NCBI GenBank assembly: GCA_002331255.1
Contig: DCZD01000029.1
Span: forward strand, 13,077-21,882
Source of the DNA: Acidimicrobiaceae bacterium UBA2093
GTDB taxonomy: Bacteria > Actinomycetota > Acidimicrobiia > Acidimicrobiales > Ilumatobacteraceae
DNA length: 8,806 bases
Direction: 5' to 3'
The notes under the pieces were generated by a model, which saw only the letters and a program-made list of their open reading frames with translations, was not told where the DNA came from and ran no database searches. The position numbers were made by a program, and so were the translations under genes. Positions 1 to 7,120 of the stretch are shown piece by piece; positions within the stretch are counted from its first letter, which is position 1; the number at the start of each line of letters is the position of its first letter.

Positions 1-1125
1 CAATTTATGCAAGCACGCACTGTGCATGAAGCCATCGAGATCGGTGTTCGACGCCCCGTCAATACTCCCGTTCCCGAACTTGGGCCGGGCGAAGTCGGCT
101 ATCTCATTGCTGGCATCAAAGACGTCGCCCAAGCGCGAAGTGGTGAGACCGTCACGATGGTTGCACAACCTGCAAGCGAGCCGTTGCCCGGTTATCGCGA
201 CCCGAAGCCGATGGTTTTCTGTGGTCTGTATCCAATTGATGGCGACGACTTCGAGAATCTGCGCGAGAGCCTCGAAAAACTCAAACTAAACGATGCATCG
301 ATCACGTACGAGCCAGAATCCTCCGGTGCGCTTGGCTTCGGCTTCCGTTGCGGGTTCCTCGGCTTGTTGCACATGGAGATCGTCAAAGAGCGTCTCGAAC
401 GCGAATTCAACTTGGCGCTTATCGCCACCGCACCATCTGTCGAGTACCGGGTGTTGAAGACCGATGGTGAAGTCATGGTCGTCGACAATCCCGCCGACCT
501 GCCTGCTAGTCAGAACATTGCGTCGATTGAAGAACCATTCTTCAAGGTCACCATCATCACACCGAAGGACTTCACCGGCACACTCATGGAATTGTGCCAG
601 TCACGTCGTGGCGAGATGGCAAAACTGGAATACCTGTCACCAGAGCGTGTCGAGTTGCACTATGCCATTCCGTTGGCCGAAGTAGTGGTCGACTTCTTCG
701 ATCAGATGAAGAGTCGCACCCAGGGGTATGCAAGCCTCGACTACGAACTCGAGGGGTATCGCGAGAGCAACCTGGCGAAGGTTGACCTACTTCTGAATGG
801 AATCCCCGCAGATGCATTCTCCACGATTGTTCATCGCGACAAGGCTTTTGACTACGGCAGACGCATGTGTGAGAAGTTGAAAGAGCTCATTCCGCGCCAG
901 ATGTTCGACGTTCCAATTCAGGCGGCGATTGGCGGCAAGGTCATCGCGCGCGAGACCGTCAAGGCAAAGCGTAAGGACGTGCTCGCAAAGTGTTACGGCG
1001 GTGACATCACGCGTAAGCGCAAACTGCTCGAGAAGCAGAAAGAGGGCAAGAAGAAGATGAAGGCCATTGGCAGGGTTGAAATCCCCGGTGACGTCTTCAT
1101 CAGCGCTCTCAAGTTGGACGACTGA
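1..1125 (+). CDS. lepA: Elongation factor 4 (LepA), C-terminal part, 5' truncated by window edge
   Basis: LepA (EF4) is a ribosome-binding translational GTPase in the cytoplasm, proposed to back-translocate or remodel stalled ribosomes and to help ribosome biogenesis. The reading frame is open from base 1 and shows 374 residues, roughly the last 60% of a protein usually near 600 residues. The GTPase domain with its G motifs therefore lies upstream of the window. What remains is the end of domain II, then the EF-G-like region with the very conserved FGFRCGFLGLLHMEI block (bases about 337-381), and the LepA-specific C-terminal domain. That domain is marked by IPRQMFD and KCYGGDITRKRKLLEKQKEG (about bases 889-1047). 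This C-terminal domain separates LepA from EF-G and BipA, so the assignment is firm. The stop TGA is followed after 2 bases by the MFS gene, suggesting co-transcription. The first in-frame ATG (base 7) is internal, not the true start. Confidence 0.97.
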   Translation, partial: QFMQARTVHEAIEIGVRRPVNTPVPELGPGEVGYLIAGIKDVAQARSGETVTMVAQPASEPLPGYRDPKPMVFCGLYPIDGDDFENLRESLEKLKLNDASITYEPESSGALGFGFRCGFLGLLHMEIVKERLEREFNLALIATAPSVEYRVLKTDGEVMVVDNPADLPASQNIASIEEPFFKVTIITPKDFTGTLMELCQSRRGEMAKLEYLSPERVELHYAIPLAEVVVDFFDQMKSRTQGYASLDYELEGYRESNLAKVDLLLNGIPADAFSTIVHRDKAFDYGRRMCEKLKELIPRQMFDVPIQAAIGGKVIARETVKAKRKDVLAKCYGGDITRKRKLLEKQKEGKKKMKAIGRVEIPGDVFISALKLDD

Positions 1126-1127
1126 AT

Positions 1128-2384
1128 ATGTCGTCTCCAGACGCGGTGGTAGCAGCCGAGACTGCTACAGAATTGAGCCGCGCCGGCACTTTCCGTTCCC
1201 TGCGTCATCGCAGTGCACGCCTCTTTTTCTTCGGCCTCTTCGTCTCGATGGTGGGCACGTGGCTTCAATTCACTGCAACGTCGTTCTTGTTGTACGACCT
1301 CACAGGTCGTGCTACCGACATGGGCTTGAACGCAATGTTCCAGTTTCTTCCGATGTTGTTTCTCGGCGCATGGGCAGGAGGATTCGCCGACCGTCGAGAT
1401 CGCCGTGTCGTCACGCTGTGCACGCAGGCTTCCCTCGCGGTACTTGCGTTGTTGTTGGGGCTACTGGACCTCACTGGCCTCGTCACCTTGCCGGTGGTCT
1501 ATGCAATGTCGTTTCTCCTGGGCATTACGAACGCGATCGATAATCCGGCGCGGCGCGGCCTGGTCACTGAATTAGTGCCGCCCGAGGACATCAGTAACGC
1601 CATCTCGCTGAATACGGCAGTCATGACCGGATCACGCATCTTTGGTCCCGCTCTTGCGGCTCTGCTGGTTGCTCCGCTCGGAACCGGCTGGTTATTCATC
1701 GTAAACGGACTGTCATTCGCGGCCATTCTCGTGGCACTAACGCGTCTATCCCCAGATTCCCTGCACCAGACACCTCCGGCAAAACCCGGTGGTCAACCGG
1801 TCCGTGACGCCCTTCGTTACGTGCGCGACCATGGTCAGCTGCTCGTGCTGTTCACCGTGTTCACCATCGTGTGCACGTTCGCATACAACTATGCAGTCGT
1901 ACTGCCGAAAATGTTGGACGAGAAATGGGATGCCACTTGGTCCTTCGGATGGATGTTGGCTGTCATTAGCGCGGGGTCATTCCTGGGTTCGCTATCGATC
2001 GCACGGCTGCGTGTGGTGACGACCGGGTGGTTCTTCCTCTCCATCATCTGTGCCGGTTTCGGGAACATCTTTCTTGCGTGGTCACCGAATTTGCTCGTGG
2101 CGTACCTCTGGTCAGTACCTCTTGGCTGGTCACTCGGTGCGATGGTGTCGACGATGAATTCACTTATGCAGATCGGACTGCCGGCTGAGATGAGAAGCCG
2201 CATGCTCGCGCTGACTGCCGTTGCATTCCTCGGGTCGACGCCCGTGGGCGGCCCCATCACCGGTTGGATCGCCGACAATGTGAGTAACGAGTGGGCATTG
2301 GGTTACGGCGGTGTGGTCTCATTGGTGTGTGCGTTCGCCTACTTTTCAGTCAGGTCATCTGAACGTCCGTCGAACGGTGGGTGA
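1128..2384 (+). CDS. MFS transporter, EntS/MFS_3-like exporter
   Basis: This is a 418-residue integral membrane protein of the major facilitator superfamily, probably a proton-driven exporter in the cytoplasmic membrane. A short soluble N-terminus (about 1-30) precedes strongly hydrophobic segments along the whole length, consistent with 12 helices. The MFS motif A is visible between helices 2 and 3 as GGFADRRDRR (residues 84-93). The loop ending in TNAIDNPARRGLVTELVPP (about 134-152) and the overall pattern resemble the MFS_3 group that includes the enterobactin exporter EntS. The middle cytoplasmic loop (about 210-230) is hydrophilic and Pro/Gly-rich. The substrate cannot be read from the sequence, and nearby genes give no biosynthetic clue. 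The ATG lies 2 bases after the lepA stop without a clear Shine-Dalgarno sequence, and the stop overlaps the photolyase start by 4 bases. The family call is secure; the EntS-like subgroup is moderately so. Confidence 0.9.
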   Translation: MSSPDAVVAAETATELSRAGTFRSLRHRSARLFFFGLFVSMVGTWLQFTATSFLLYDLTGRATDMGLNAMFQFLPMLFLGAWAGGFADRRDRRVVTLCTQASLAVLALLLGLLDLTGLVTLPVVYAMSFLLGITNAIDNPARRGLVTELVPPEDISNAISLNTAVMTGSRIFGPALAALLVAPLGTGWLFIVNGLSFAAILVALTRLSPDSLHQTPPAKPGGQPVRDALRYVRDHGQLLVLFTVFTIVCTFAYNYAVVLPKMLDEKWDATWSFGWMLAVISAGSFLGSLSIARLRVVTTGWFFLSIICAGFGNIFLAWSPNLLVAYLWSVPLGWSLGAMVSTMNSLMQIGLPAEMRSRMLALTAVAFLGSTPVGGPITGWIADNVSNEWALGYGGVVSLVCAFAYFSVRSSERPSNGG

Positions 2385-3739
2385 GTGAAGCCATGACGAC
2401 GGCAATGTGGTGGTTGCGACGCGACCTTCGTCTCTCTGACAACGGGGCGCTCGCCGCTGCGGCAGCAAAGGGTGACGTTGTGCCCGTTTTCGTACTAGAC
2501 CCTGCGTTCGCCCAGCGTTCGGGCGCGGCACGGATGGCGTACATGCTGCGCAACCTACGGTCGCTGAATGAGCAGACGGGTGGTGCGCTCGTCGTATTGC
2601 ACGGCGTGCCCGAGGTAGAGATACCGCGGCTCGCAGCAACACTCGACATCTCGGACGTGCATTGTGCGCGAGACTTCGCACCGTACGGTCGAGCACGTGA
2701 CCAACGAGTGTCGGCAGCTTTGGTTGCAGACGGTCGGCGACTGGTCGGTTCTGACTCGCCTTATGTGGTCGACCCTGGTGTCGTGTTGAAAGACGACGGA
2801 ACACCGCTTCGTGTATTTACTCCGTTCTACAAACGGTGGCAACAACAGAATTGGAATTCGGTCGGCGACTGTGCGCCGCAGTGGAAAGACGCATCACATT
2901 TCTCTCAGGGAATTCCTGATGATCCGGAATGTTTGGCAACCCTGACCGATGAAGGCGAGGCTGCCGCATGGGCACGCTGGAGCGCATGGGCGCCGCATGG
3001 ATTGATCGATTACAAGGACGTGCGCAACAATCCTGGTGTCGACGGTACGTCCATGTTGTCCGCTCAACTTCGCTTCGGGGTCATACACCCTCGACAGCTT
3101 CTCGCAGAGTTGCCGTCCGGAGGCGGGGCAGACCATTTCCGTAGCGAGATCTGCTGGCGCGAGTTCTATGCCGATGTCACCTTCCATCGCCCTGACACGA
3201 CATGGAACAACCTCCAGGAGAAAATGAATCGTCTTCCTGTTGACACGGATGCACGCGCGAAGAATCGATTCAATGCTTGGTGTGACGCACGAACCGGATA
3301 TCCAATTGTCGACGCTGGTATGAGGCAGATGCTCGCGACCGGGTGGATGCATAATCGTGTGCGGATGATCGTCGCGAGTTTCTTGGTCAAAGACCTGCAC
3401 GTGCCGTGGCAATGGGGTGCTGCCTTCTTCATGCGCCACCTTGTCGATGGTGACATTGCGTCAAACAATCATGGTTGGCAGTGGACTGCTGGCACGGGAA
3501 CCGACGCAGCGCCGTATTTTCGTGTCTTCAACCCGACAGGTCAGAGCGAGAAGTTCGACCCAGAGGGCACGTATCTGCGCACGTGGATACCCGAGATTGC
3601 TGACATCGATGACAACCATATCCACTCTCCGTGGACTCTTGGTCTGCATGCTCCCGCGTCGTATCCGGCGCCAATTGTCGACCACGCAGTCGAACGAGAA
3701 GACGCACTGGCCAGATACAAGAAGGTCTCTGGCAAGTAA
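2381..3739 (+). CDS. phr: Deoxyribodipyrimidine photolyase (class I CPD photolyase)
   Basis: This flavoenzyme uses blue or near-UV light to split cyclobutane pyrimidine dimers in DNA. It has 452 residues (E. coli PhrB has 472). The N-terminal antenna domain begins MWWLRRDLRLSDN (9-21). The FAD/DNA-binding C-terminal half contains RTGYPIVDAGMRQ (304-316), GWMHNRVRM (321-329) and NNHGWQW (362-368), then GTGTDAAPYFRVFNP (371-385). N325 and M329 match the CPD photolyases (E. coli N341 and M345); (6-4) enzymes carry histidines there. N362 matches the Asn near the flavin N5. W366 and W343 match the inner two Trp of the electron chain, but the outer Trp (E. coli W306) appears absent. The GTG start overlaps the MFS stop as GTGA. 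An ATG four codons on (2393) is an alternative that better fits E. coli PhrB (MTTHLVWF). The antenna could be 8-HDF or MTHF; the sequence does not decide. Confidence 0.96.
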   Translation: MSEAMTTAMWWLRRDLRLSDNGALAAAAAKGDVVPVFVLDPAFAQRSGAARMAYMLRNLRSLNEQTGGALVVLHGVPEVEIPRLAATLDISDVHCARDFAPYGRARDQRVSAALVADGRRLVGSDSPYVVDPGVVLKDDGTPLRVFTPFYKRWQQQNWNSVGDCAPQWKDASHFSQGIPDDPECLATLTDEGEAAAWARWSAWAPHGLIDYKDVRNNPGVDGTSMLSAQLRFGVIHPRQLLAELPSGGGADHFRSEICWREFYADVTFHRPDTTWNNLQEKMNRLPVDTDARAKNRFNAWCDARTGYPIVDAGMRQMLATGWMHNRVRMIVASFLVKDLHVPWQWGAAFFMRHLVDGDIASNNHGWQWTAGTGTDAAPYFRVFNPTGQSEKFDPEGTYLRTWIPEIADIDDNHIHSPWTLGLHAPASYPAPIVDHAVEREDALARYKKVSGK

Positions 3740-3752
3740 ACTTCGGTGCATC

Positions 3753-4751
3753 ATGCTTGACGACCGCAAGACGAAAATTCTGCGCGCCGTGGTGCAGGAA
3801 TACATCTCCACTGGCCAACCGGTCGGGTCGGGCCATGTCGCAAAGTTGCCCGGGGTGCAAGTGTCGTCGGCGACGGTGCGTAACGAGATGGCTGTCCTCG
3901 AGCAAGAGGGTTACTTGGCTCAACCCCATACGTCTGCGGGTCGGATACCGACCGACAAGGGCTACCGCTTGTTCGTCGATGCACTTGGGCCCGACGGATC
4001 TCTCGATAAAGCAGCCACGGTTCAAGTCGGTGAGTTCTTCCAGGCAAGTCATGGACGTCTTGAGGAACTCCTACGTCAGACGTCACATCTGCTCGCAGAC
4101 ATCACTCATCACACCGCACTTGTCGTTGGGCCGAAGACTGAAGTCACCACAGTTCGCTCGATCCAGGTGGTACGCCTGTCATTGCGCACCGCGACGGTGG
4201 TCGTAGTTTTCTCGAACGGCACGGTCGAGAACGAGATGATCTCGCTCTCCGAGGAAATCGACGATGCACACTTGGTGCAGGCGACCACGCATCTCAGTTC
4301 TGAGATCGTCGGGAAGTCACTCGCCGACATACAGGCGGTGTCGCTCACGAACGAGGCGCACACCGACATCGTCTGCGCGGTTGCAGTTCAGTCTCTGCAA
4401 CGACATACCGGTGACGGGCCAGTATTTGTTGGTGGCGCCGCATCGCTGGCTCAGTCATTCGAAGCAGTCGAAGTCGTGCGCAATGTTCTGCAGATCGTCG
4501 AACAGCAATACGTGGTGGTGTCGCTACTGAAAGATGTGCTTGACAGGGGGCTCTCGGTTGCAATCGGAGCCGAACACGGGGTTGAACCACTTGCTGCATG
4601 TTCGGTCGTCGTCGCCCCCGTTGTGGCAGATGGTGAAGTCATGGGGTCCGTGGGAGTGCTTGGTCCGACCCGAATGAATTATCCGCAAGCGTTGGCCACG
4701 GTCGAAGTTGTGGGGGAACAACTCGGTCGAAGACTCTCAGAAGGCTCGTGA
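3753..4751 (+). CDS. hrcA: Heat-inducible transcription repressor HrcA
   Basis: HrcA is a dimeric DNA-binding repressor of class I heat-shock genes; it binds the CIRCE operator and needs GroEL to stay active. The protein has 332 residues, close to the usual 335-345. The N-terminal winged helix is clear: LDDRKTKILRAVVQEYISTGQPVGS (2-26), the recognition helix region VSSATVRNEMAVLEQEGYLAQPHTSAGRIPTDKGYR (37-72), which is the family signature. A GAF-like domain follows, including FVGGAASL (225-232), and the end carries GVLGPTRMNYP (311-321), a strong HrcA marker. The frame stays open for 112 codons upstream inside the photolyase gene, but homology begins at this ATG, 13 bases after the photolyase stop. 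There is no good Shine-Dalgarno sequence. dnaJ starts 9 bases after the stop, giving the actinobacterial hrcA-dnaJ pair. No CIRCE element is visible in this window, so its targets (groES/groEL are typical) probably lie elsewhere. Confidence 0.97.
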   Translation: MLDDRKTKILRAVVQEYISTGQPVGSGHVAKLPGVQVSSATVRNEMAVLEQEGYLAQPHTSAGRIPTDKGYRLFVDALGPDGSLDKAATVQVGEFFQASHGRLEELLRQTSHLLADITHHTALVVGPKTEVTTVRSIQVVRLSLRTATVVVVFSNGTVENEMISLSEEIDDAHLVQATTHLSSEIVGKSLADIQAVSLTNEAHTDIVCAVAVQSLQRHTGDGPVFVGGAASLAQSFEAVEVVRNVLQIVEQQYVVVSLLKDVLDRGLSVAIGAEHGVEPLAACSVVVAPVVADGEVMGSVGVLGPTRMNYPQALATVEVVGEQLGRRLSEGS

Positions 4752-4760
4752 ACATCAACC

Positions 4761-5879
4761 ATGTCCACTGATTTCTACGAACTTCTCGGCGTGGCTCGTT
4801 CTGCAGATGCAGACACCATCAAGAAGGCATATCGACGCAAGGCGCGTGAGCTGCACCCTGATGCCAATCCGAACAATCCTGAGGCAGAGGAACAGTTCAA
4901 GCAGGTGACTCGCGCGTACGAGGTGTTGTCCGACCAAGATGCACGTGCGCGTTACGACCGATTCGGAGAGAGTGGCATCAGCGGTTCAGGTGCAACGGGC
5001 GATCCGTTTGCCTCGGGCGGACTTGGTGACATCTTCGAGGCTTTTTTCGGAGGTTCACCATTTGGCACAGGGGGGCGTGCGCAGTCTGGTCCGCCACGTG
5101 GCCAAGATCTTGAAGTCATCACCGACATCACGCTCGAACAAGCGGTGTTCGGTGGCACCATTCCCGTCGACGTTCGCACTGCGGTGCGATGCGACGAGTG
5201 CAATGGCACTGGTGCAGGTGGTGGTACTCAACCCGTGTCATGTAGCGACTGTGGCGGCTCTGGCCAGGTGCGTCGAGTGCGACAGAGCTTGCTCGGGCAG
5301 ATGGTGACGTCTGGTCCGTGCACGCGGTGCTCTGGTTATGGGCAAGTAGTGATGACGCCGTGCTCGGCGTGCAAGAGCGAAGGACGTACCGTTACCGTCG
5401 TTGATTACACAATCGATGTGCCCGCCGGAGTCGACACTGGGTCGACCCTCCGTCTGTCGGGTCGAGGTGCCGTCGGACCGCGCGGTGGTTCGTCAGGTGA
5501 CTTGTATGTGCACATCCGAGTCGCCGACCACGACAAGTTCGTGCGCGATGGAGCTGACCTTGTCTGCAACGTCACGGTGTCCATCGCACAGGCGGCCCTT
5601 GGCACGCACATTGTGCTCGACACATTGGACGGCGCGGAGGACCTCATCGTCCCTGCCGGCACTCAACATGGCCGTCAGTTCGTGCTGCGTGGCCGTGGCG
5701 TGCCGGTACTGAACGGCCGTGGCCGGGGAAACCTCATCGTGCGTGTCATCGTCAACATTCCAACGAGACTGAATGGCGAAGAAGAAGCGTTGTTGCGTCA
5801 GTTCGCCGAATTGCGTGGCGAAGACGTAACACCGGAAGATAAAAGCATCTTCTCGCGCATCAAGTCTGCATTCTCATGA
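4761..5879 (+). CDS. dnaJ: Chaperone DnaJ (Hsp40, type I; probable DnaJ2 paralogue)
   Basis: This co-chaperone stimulates DnaK ATPase and delivers unfolded clients. It has 372 residues and the full type I layout. The J domain covers 4-69 with the HPD triad at 32-34. A Gly/Phe-rich linker follows (about 70-112). The zinc-binding domain has four repeats: CDECNGTG (144-151), CSDCGGSG (161-168), CTRCSGYG (187-194) and CSACKSEG (201-208). The C-terminal client-binding domains run from about 212 to 350. The fourth zinc repeat has Ser where CxxCxGxG expects Gly; all eight cysteines remain, so zinc binding should hold. grpE and dnaK are not beside it. In actinobacteria the dnaJ next to hrcA is normally the second copy (dnaJ2), the first being with dnaK-grpE, and that is inferred here. 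It lies 9 bases after hrcA and 7 bases before rsmE, so it is likely in their operon. The nearest purine-rich stretch, AGAAGG at 4739, is too distant (16 bases) for a normal ribosome binding site. Confidence 0.97.
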   Translation: MSTDFYELLGVARSADADTIKKAYRRKARELHPDANPNNPEAEEQFKQVTRAYEVLSDQDARARYDRFGESGISGSGATGDPFASGGLGDIFEAFFGGSPFGTGGRAQSGPPRGQDLEVITDITLEQAVFGGTIPVDVRTAVRCDECNGTGAGGGTQPVSCSDCGGSGQVRRVRQSLLGQMVTSGPCTRCSGYGQVVMTPCSACKSEGRTVTVVDYTIDVPAGVDTGSTLRLSGRGAVGPRGGSSGDLYVHIRVADHDKFVRDGADLVCNVTVSIAQAALGTHIVLDTLDGAEDLIVPAGTQHGRQFVLRGRGVPVLNGRGRGNLIVRVIVNIPTRLNGEEEALLRQFAELRGEDVTPEDKSIFSRIKSAFS

Positions 5880-5886
5880 GCGGTGA

Positions 5887-6576
5887 ATGTCAATGAATGA
5901 GTCCCTGCGGAACTCTGCGGCTCATGTATTTGTCGACAACCTCGTAGCACCGTCACTTGACGATGAGACCGCGCATCATCTTCGCGACGTATTGCGCCTT
6001 CGTGATGGTGAAGTTGTGTCAGTCAGTGACGGACAGGGCTCGTGGAGGCTCTGTCGTCACATGGCTAGTGGTCAACTCGACATCGAATCGCCGGTCGAAG
6101 TTGCGTTGCCGCGCACACGCCGAATCGGGGTGGCAATGGTGCCGGTGAAAGGTGACCGTACCGAATGGGCTGCAGAAAAGTTGGTGGAATTGGGTGTCGA
6201 CGACATCGTGCTGTTGGCAGCAACCCGCCGAGCTGTGGTTCGGTGGGACGAAGACAAATGGCTCCATCAACGTGAGCGCTACGGACGCATCGTGCTTGCT
6301 GCTGCGCGACAGTCTCGATGTCTATGGATGCCGACTGTGCACGCCAATGTGGCTCTTCAGACGCTCACATCGCAACCGGGAGTGGCAGTGGCAGATATTG
6401 GTGCCACCTCGATCGATGCATCGTCAGTGAACATTGTGGTCATCGGACCCGAAGGGGGTTTTGACCCTGACGAGATCGGGACCTCGGCCCGAGTCGGGTT
6501 AGCAGAGGGAGTTCTGCGCGCTGAAACAGCGGCCATCGTGGCTGCGACCCGCATGGTCGCACACTTGCCGCGCTGA
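5887..6576 (+). CDS. rsmE: 16S rRNA (uracil-1498-N3)-methyltransferase RsmE
   Basis: RsmE uses S-adenosylmethionine to methylate N3 of U1498 in 16S rRNA, in the decoding region of the small subunit. The protein has 229 residues, near the typical 240. It has an N-terminal PUA-like RNA-binding domain (about 12-70, with the ETAHHLRDVLRLRDGE segment typical of the family) and a C-terminal SPOUT methyltransferase domain with the trefoil-knot motifs. KGDRTEWAAEKLVELGV (88-104) is the usual KGDR...K..ELGV block. IGPEGGFDPDE (186-196) and LRAETA (210-215) form the SAM-binding knot. Two ATG codons are possible: 5887 and 5893; homology does not separate them, and neither has a clear Shine-Dalgarno sequence. 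The gene starts 7 bases after dnaJ, matching the conserved dnaJ-rsmE adjacency of many bacteria. Confidence 0.95.
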   Translation: MSMNESLRNSAAHVFVDNLVAPSLDDETAHHLRDVLRLRDGEVVSVSDGQGSWRLCRHMASGQLDIESPVEVALPRTRRIGVAMVPVKGDRTEWAAEKLVELGVDDIVLLAATRRAVVRWDEDKWLHQRERYGRIVLAAARQSRCLWMPTVHANVALQTLTSQPGVAVADIGATSIDASSVNIVVIGPEGGFDPDEIGTSARVGLAEGVLRAETAAIVAATRMVAHLPR

Positions 6577-6582
6577 ACCGAC

Positions 6583-6593
6583 CACACTGTGTA
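6583..6593. promoter_or_regulatory. Candidate BldD-type operator in the rsmE-bldD gap
   Basis: The 22-base gap before the BldD-like gene contains ACACTGTGT (6584-6592), a perfect palindrome of 4-base arms around one T. It matches the core AC-n-C-(A/T)-G-n-GT of the operator described for Streptomyces BldD, which represses its own gene. The outer T and A of the full consensus are not present (C at 6582, G at 6594). By eye I found the same loose core twice more, both inside coding regions (2499 and 5434), so the core alone is not significant. The location directly upstream of the matching regulator makes it interesting. TTGCCG at 6565-6570 could be a -35 element, but no convincing -10 follows. 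Autoregulation is an inference. Confidence 0.4.
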
Positions 6594-6598
6594 GCGAT

Positions 6599-7120
6599 AT
6601 GGCGCACCCCACTGACGACGAACTACTGAAGGACTCACCATTCACTCTGTTGGTGGGTGAGCGACTGCGACGTATACGGCAGCAAAAGCGCATGTCCTTG
6701 AGCGAGGTAGAAGCATCGAGCGACAGTGAGTTCAAGGCGTCTGTACTTGGCGCGTATGAAAGAGGTGAGCGCGCTATTTCGGTACCGCGACTCGAGCGTC
6801 TTGCGCGGTTCTACGGCGTGAGTGTCGAGCAACTGTTGCCACGCGACACGAACAATGTCGATTCGTCAACCACCATGAGCACCGGAAAACTGCGAATCGA
6901 CGTGGCGAAACTGTCAACCATGCCAGGTCCGCAATTCGAGATGCTCGAGCGATTTCTTCGCATGATCCAAGTGCAGCGTCAGGACTTCAATGGCAAAGTC
7001 ATCACTGTGCGTGCCCATGACACGCGGGCAATAGCAGTAATGCTCGACGTTGCGGTTGACGCCGTCGGCGAAAAACTGGGCGAACTCGGTCTCGTGTTCA
7101 TTCCGCCCGCTGCGACGTGA
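6599..7120 (+). CDS. bldD: BldD-like transcriptional regulator with c-di-GMP signature
   Basis: This 173-residue protein resembles Streptomyces BldD (about 167 residues), the regulator that represses developmental genes when dimerised by tetrameric cyclic-di-GMP. The N-terminal part (about 16-80) is an XRE-type helix-turn-helix. Its second half, with AYERGERAISVPRLERLARFYGVSVEQLLP (52-81), is very close to BldD (SYERGDRAVTVQRLAELADFYGV...). After a polar linker (82-96) the C-terminal domain contains MIQVQRQDFNGKVITVRAHD (122-141). R127-x-D129, eight residues, then R138-x-x-D141 reproduce the BldD ligand signature RxD-x8-RxxD. The start ATG has no Shine-Dalgarno sequence. The stop overlaps the hemW GTG by 4 bases, suggesting translational coupling. 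A BldD-like half-palindromic site lies just upstream. The family is certain from these blocks; whether it binds c-di-GMP, and what it controls in this organism, is inference. A plain XRE regulator is the fallback call. Confidence 0.88.
   Translation: MAHPTDDELLKDSPFTLLVGERLRRIRQQKRMSLSEVEASSDSEFKASVLGAYERGERAISVPRLERLARFYGVSVEQLLPRDTNNVDSSTTMSTGKLRIDVAKLSTMPGPQFEMLERFLRMIQVQRQDFNGKVITVRAHDTRAIAVMLDVAVDAVGEKLGELGLVFIPPAAT

Noticed and set aside
1889..2278. 129-codon open frame on the minus strand
   Set aside because: It is antisense to the membrane segments of the MFS gene and shows no domain.
2499..2507. BldD-like core ACCCTGCGT in the photolyase gene
   Set aside because: It is a loose-core match within coding DNA without the outer consensus bases; about one is expected by chance in this length.
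2355..2804. 149-codon open frame on the minus strand
   Set aside because: It is antisense to the photolyase start, Arg/Pro-rich, with no family signal.
2894..3439. 181-codon open frame on the minus strand
   Set aside because: It lies inside the photolyase gene and is a shadow of its coding strand; it has no recognisable domain.
3417..3752. Open frame extending hrcA by 112 codons upstream
   Set aside because: It overlaps the photolyase gene fully, has no HrcA homology, and the HrcA family begins at the ATG at 3753.
3631..4206. 191-codon open frame on the plus strand across the photolyase-hrcA junction
   Set aside because: It is in a different frame from both well-supported genes, and its Cys/Arg-rich composition is typical of a shadow.
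5434..5442. BldD-like core ACACTGGGT in dnaJ
   Set aside because: It is inside coding DNA, not a perfect palindrome, and lacks the outer bases; chance match.
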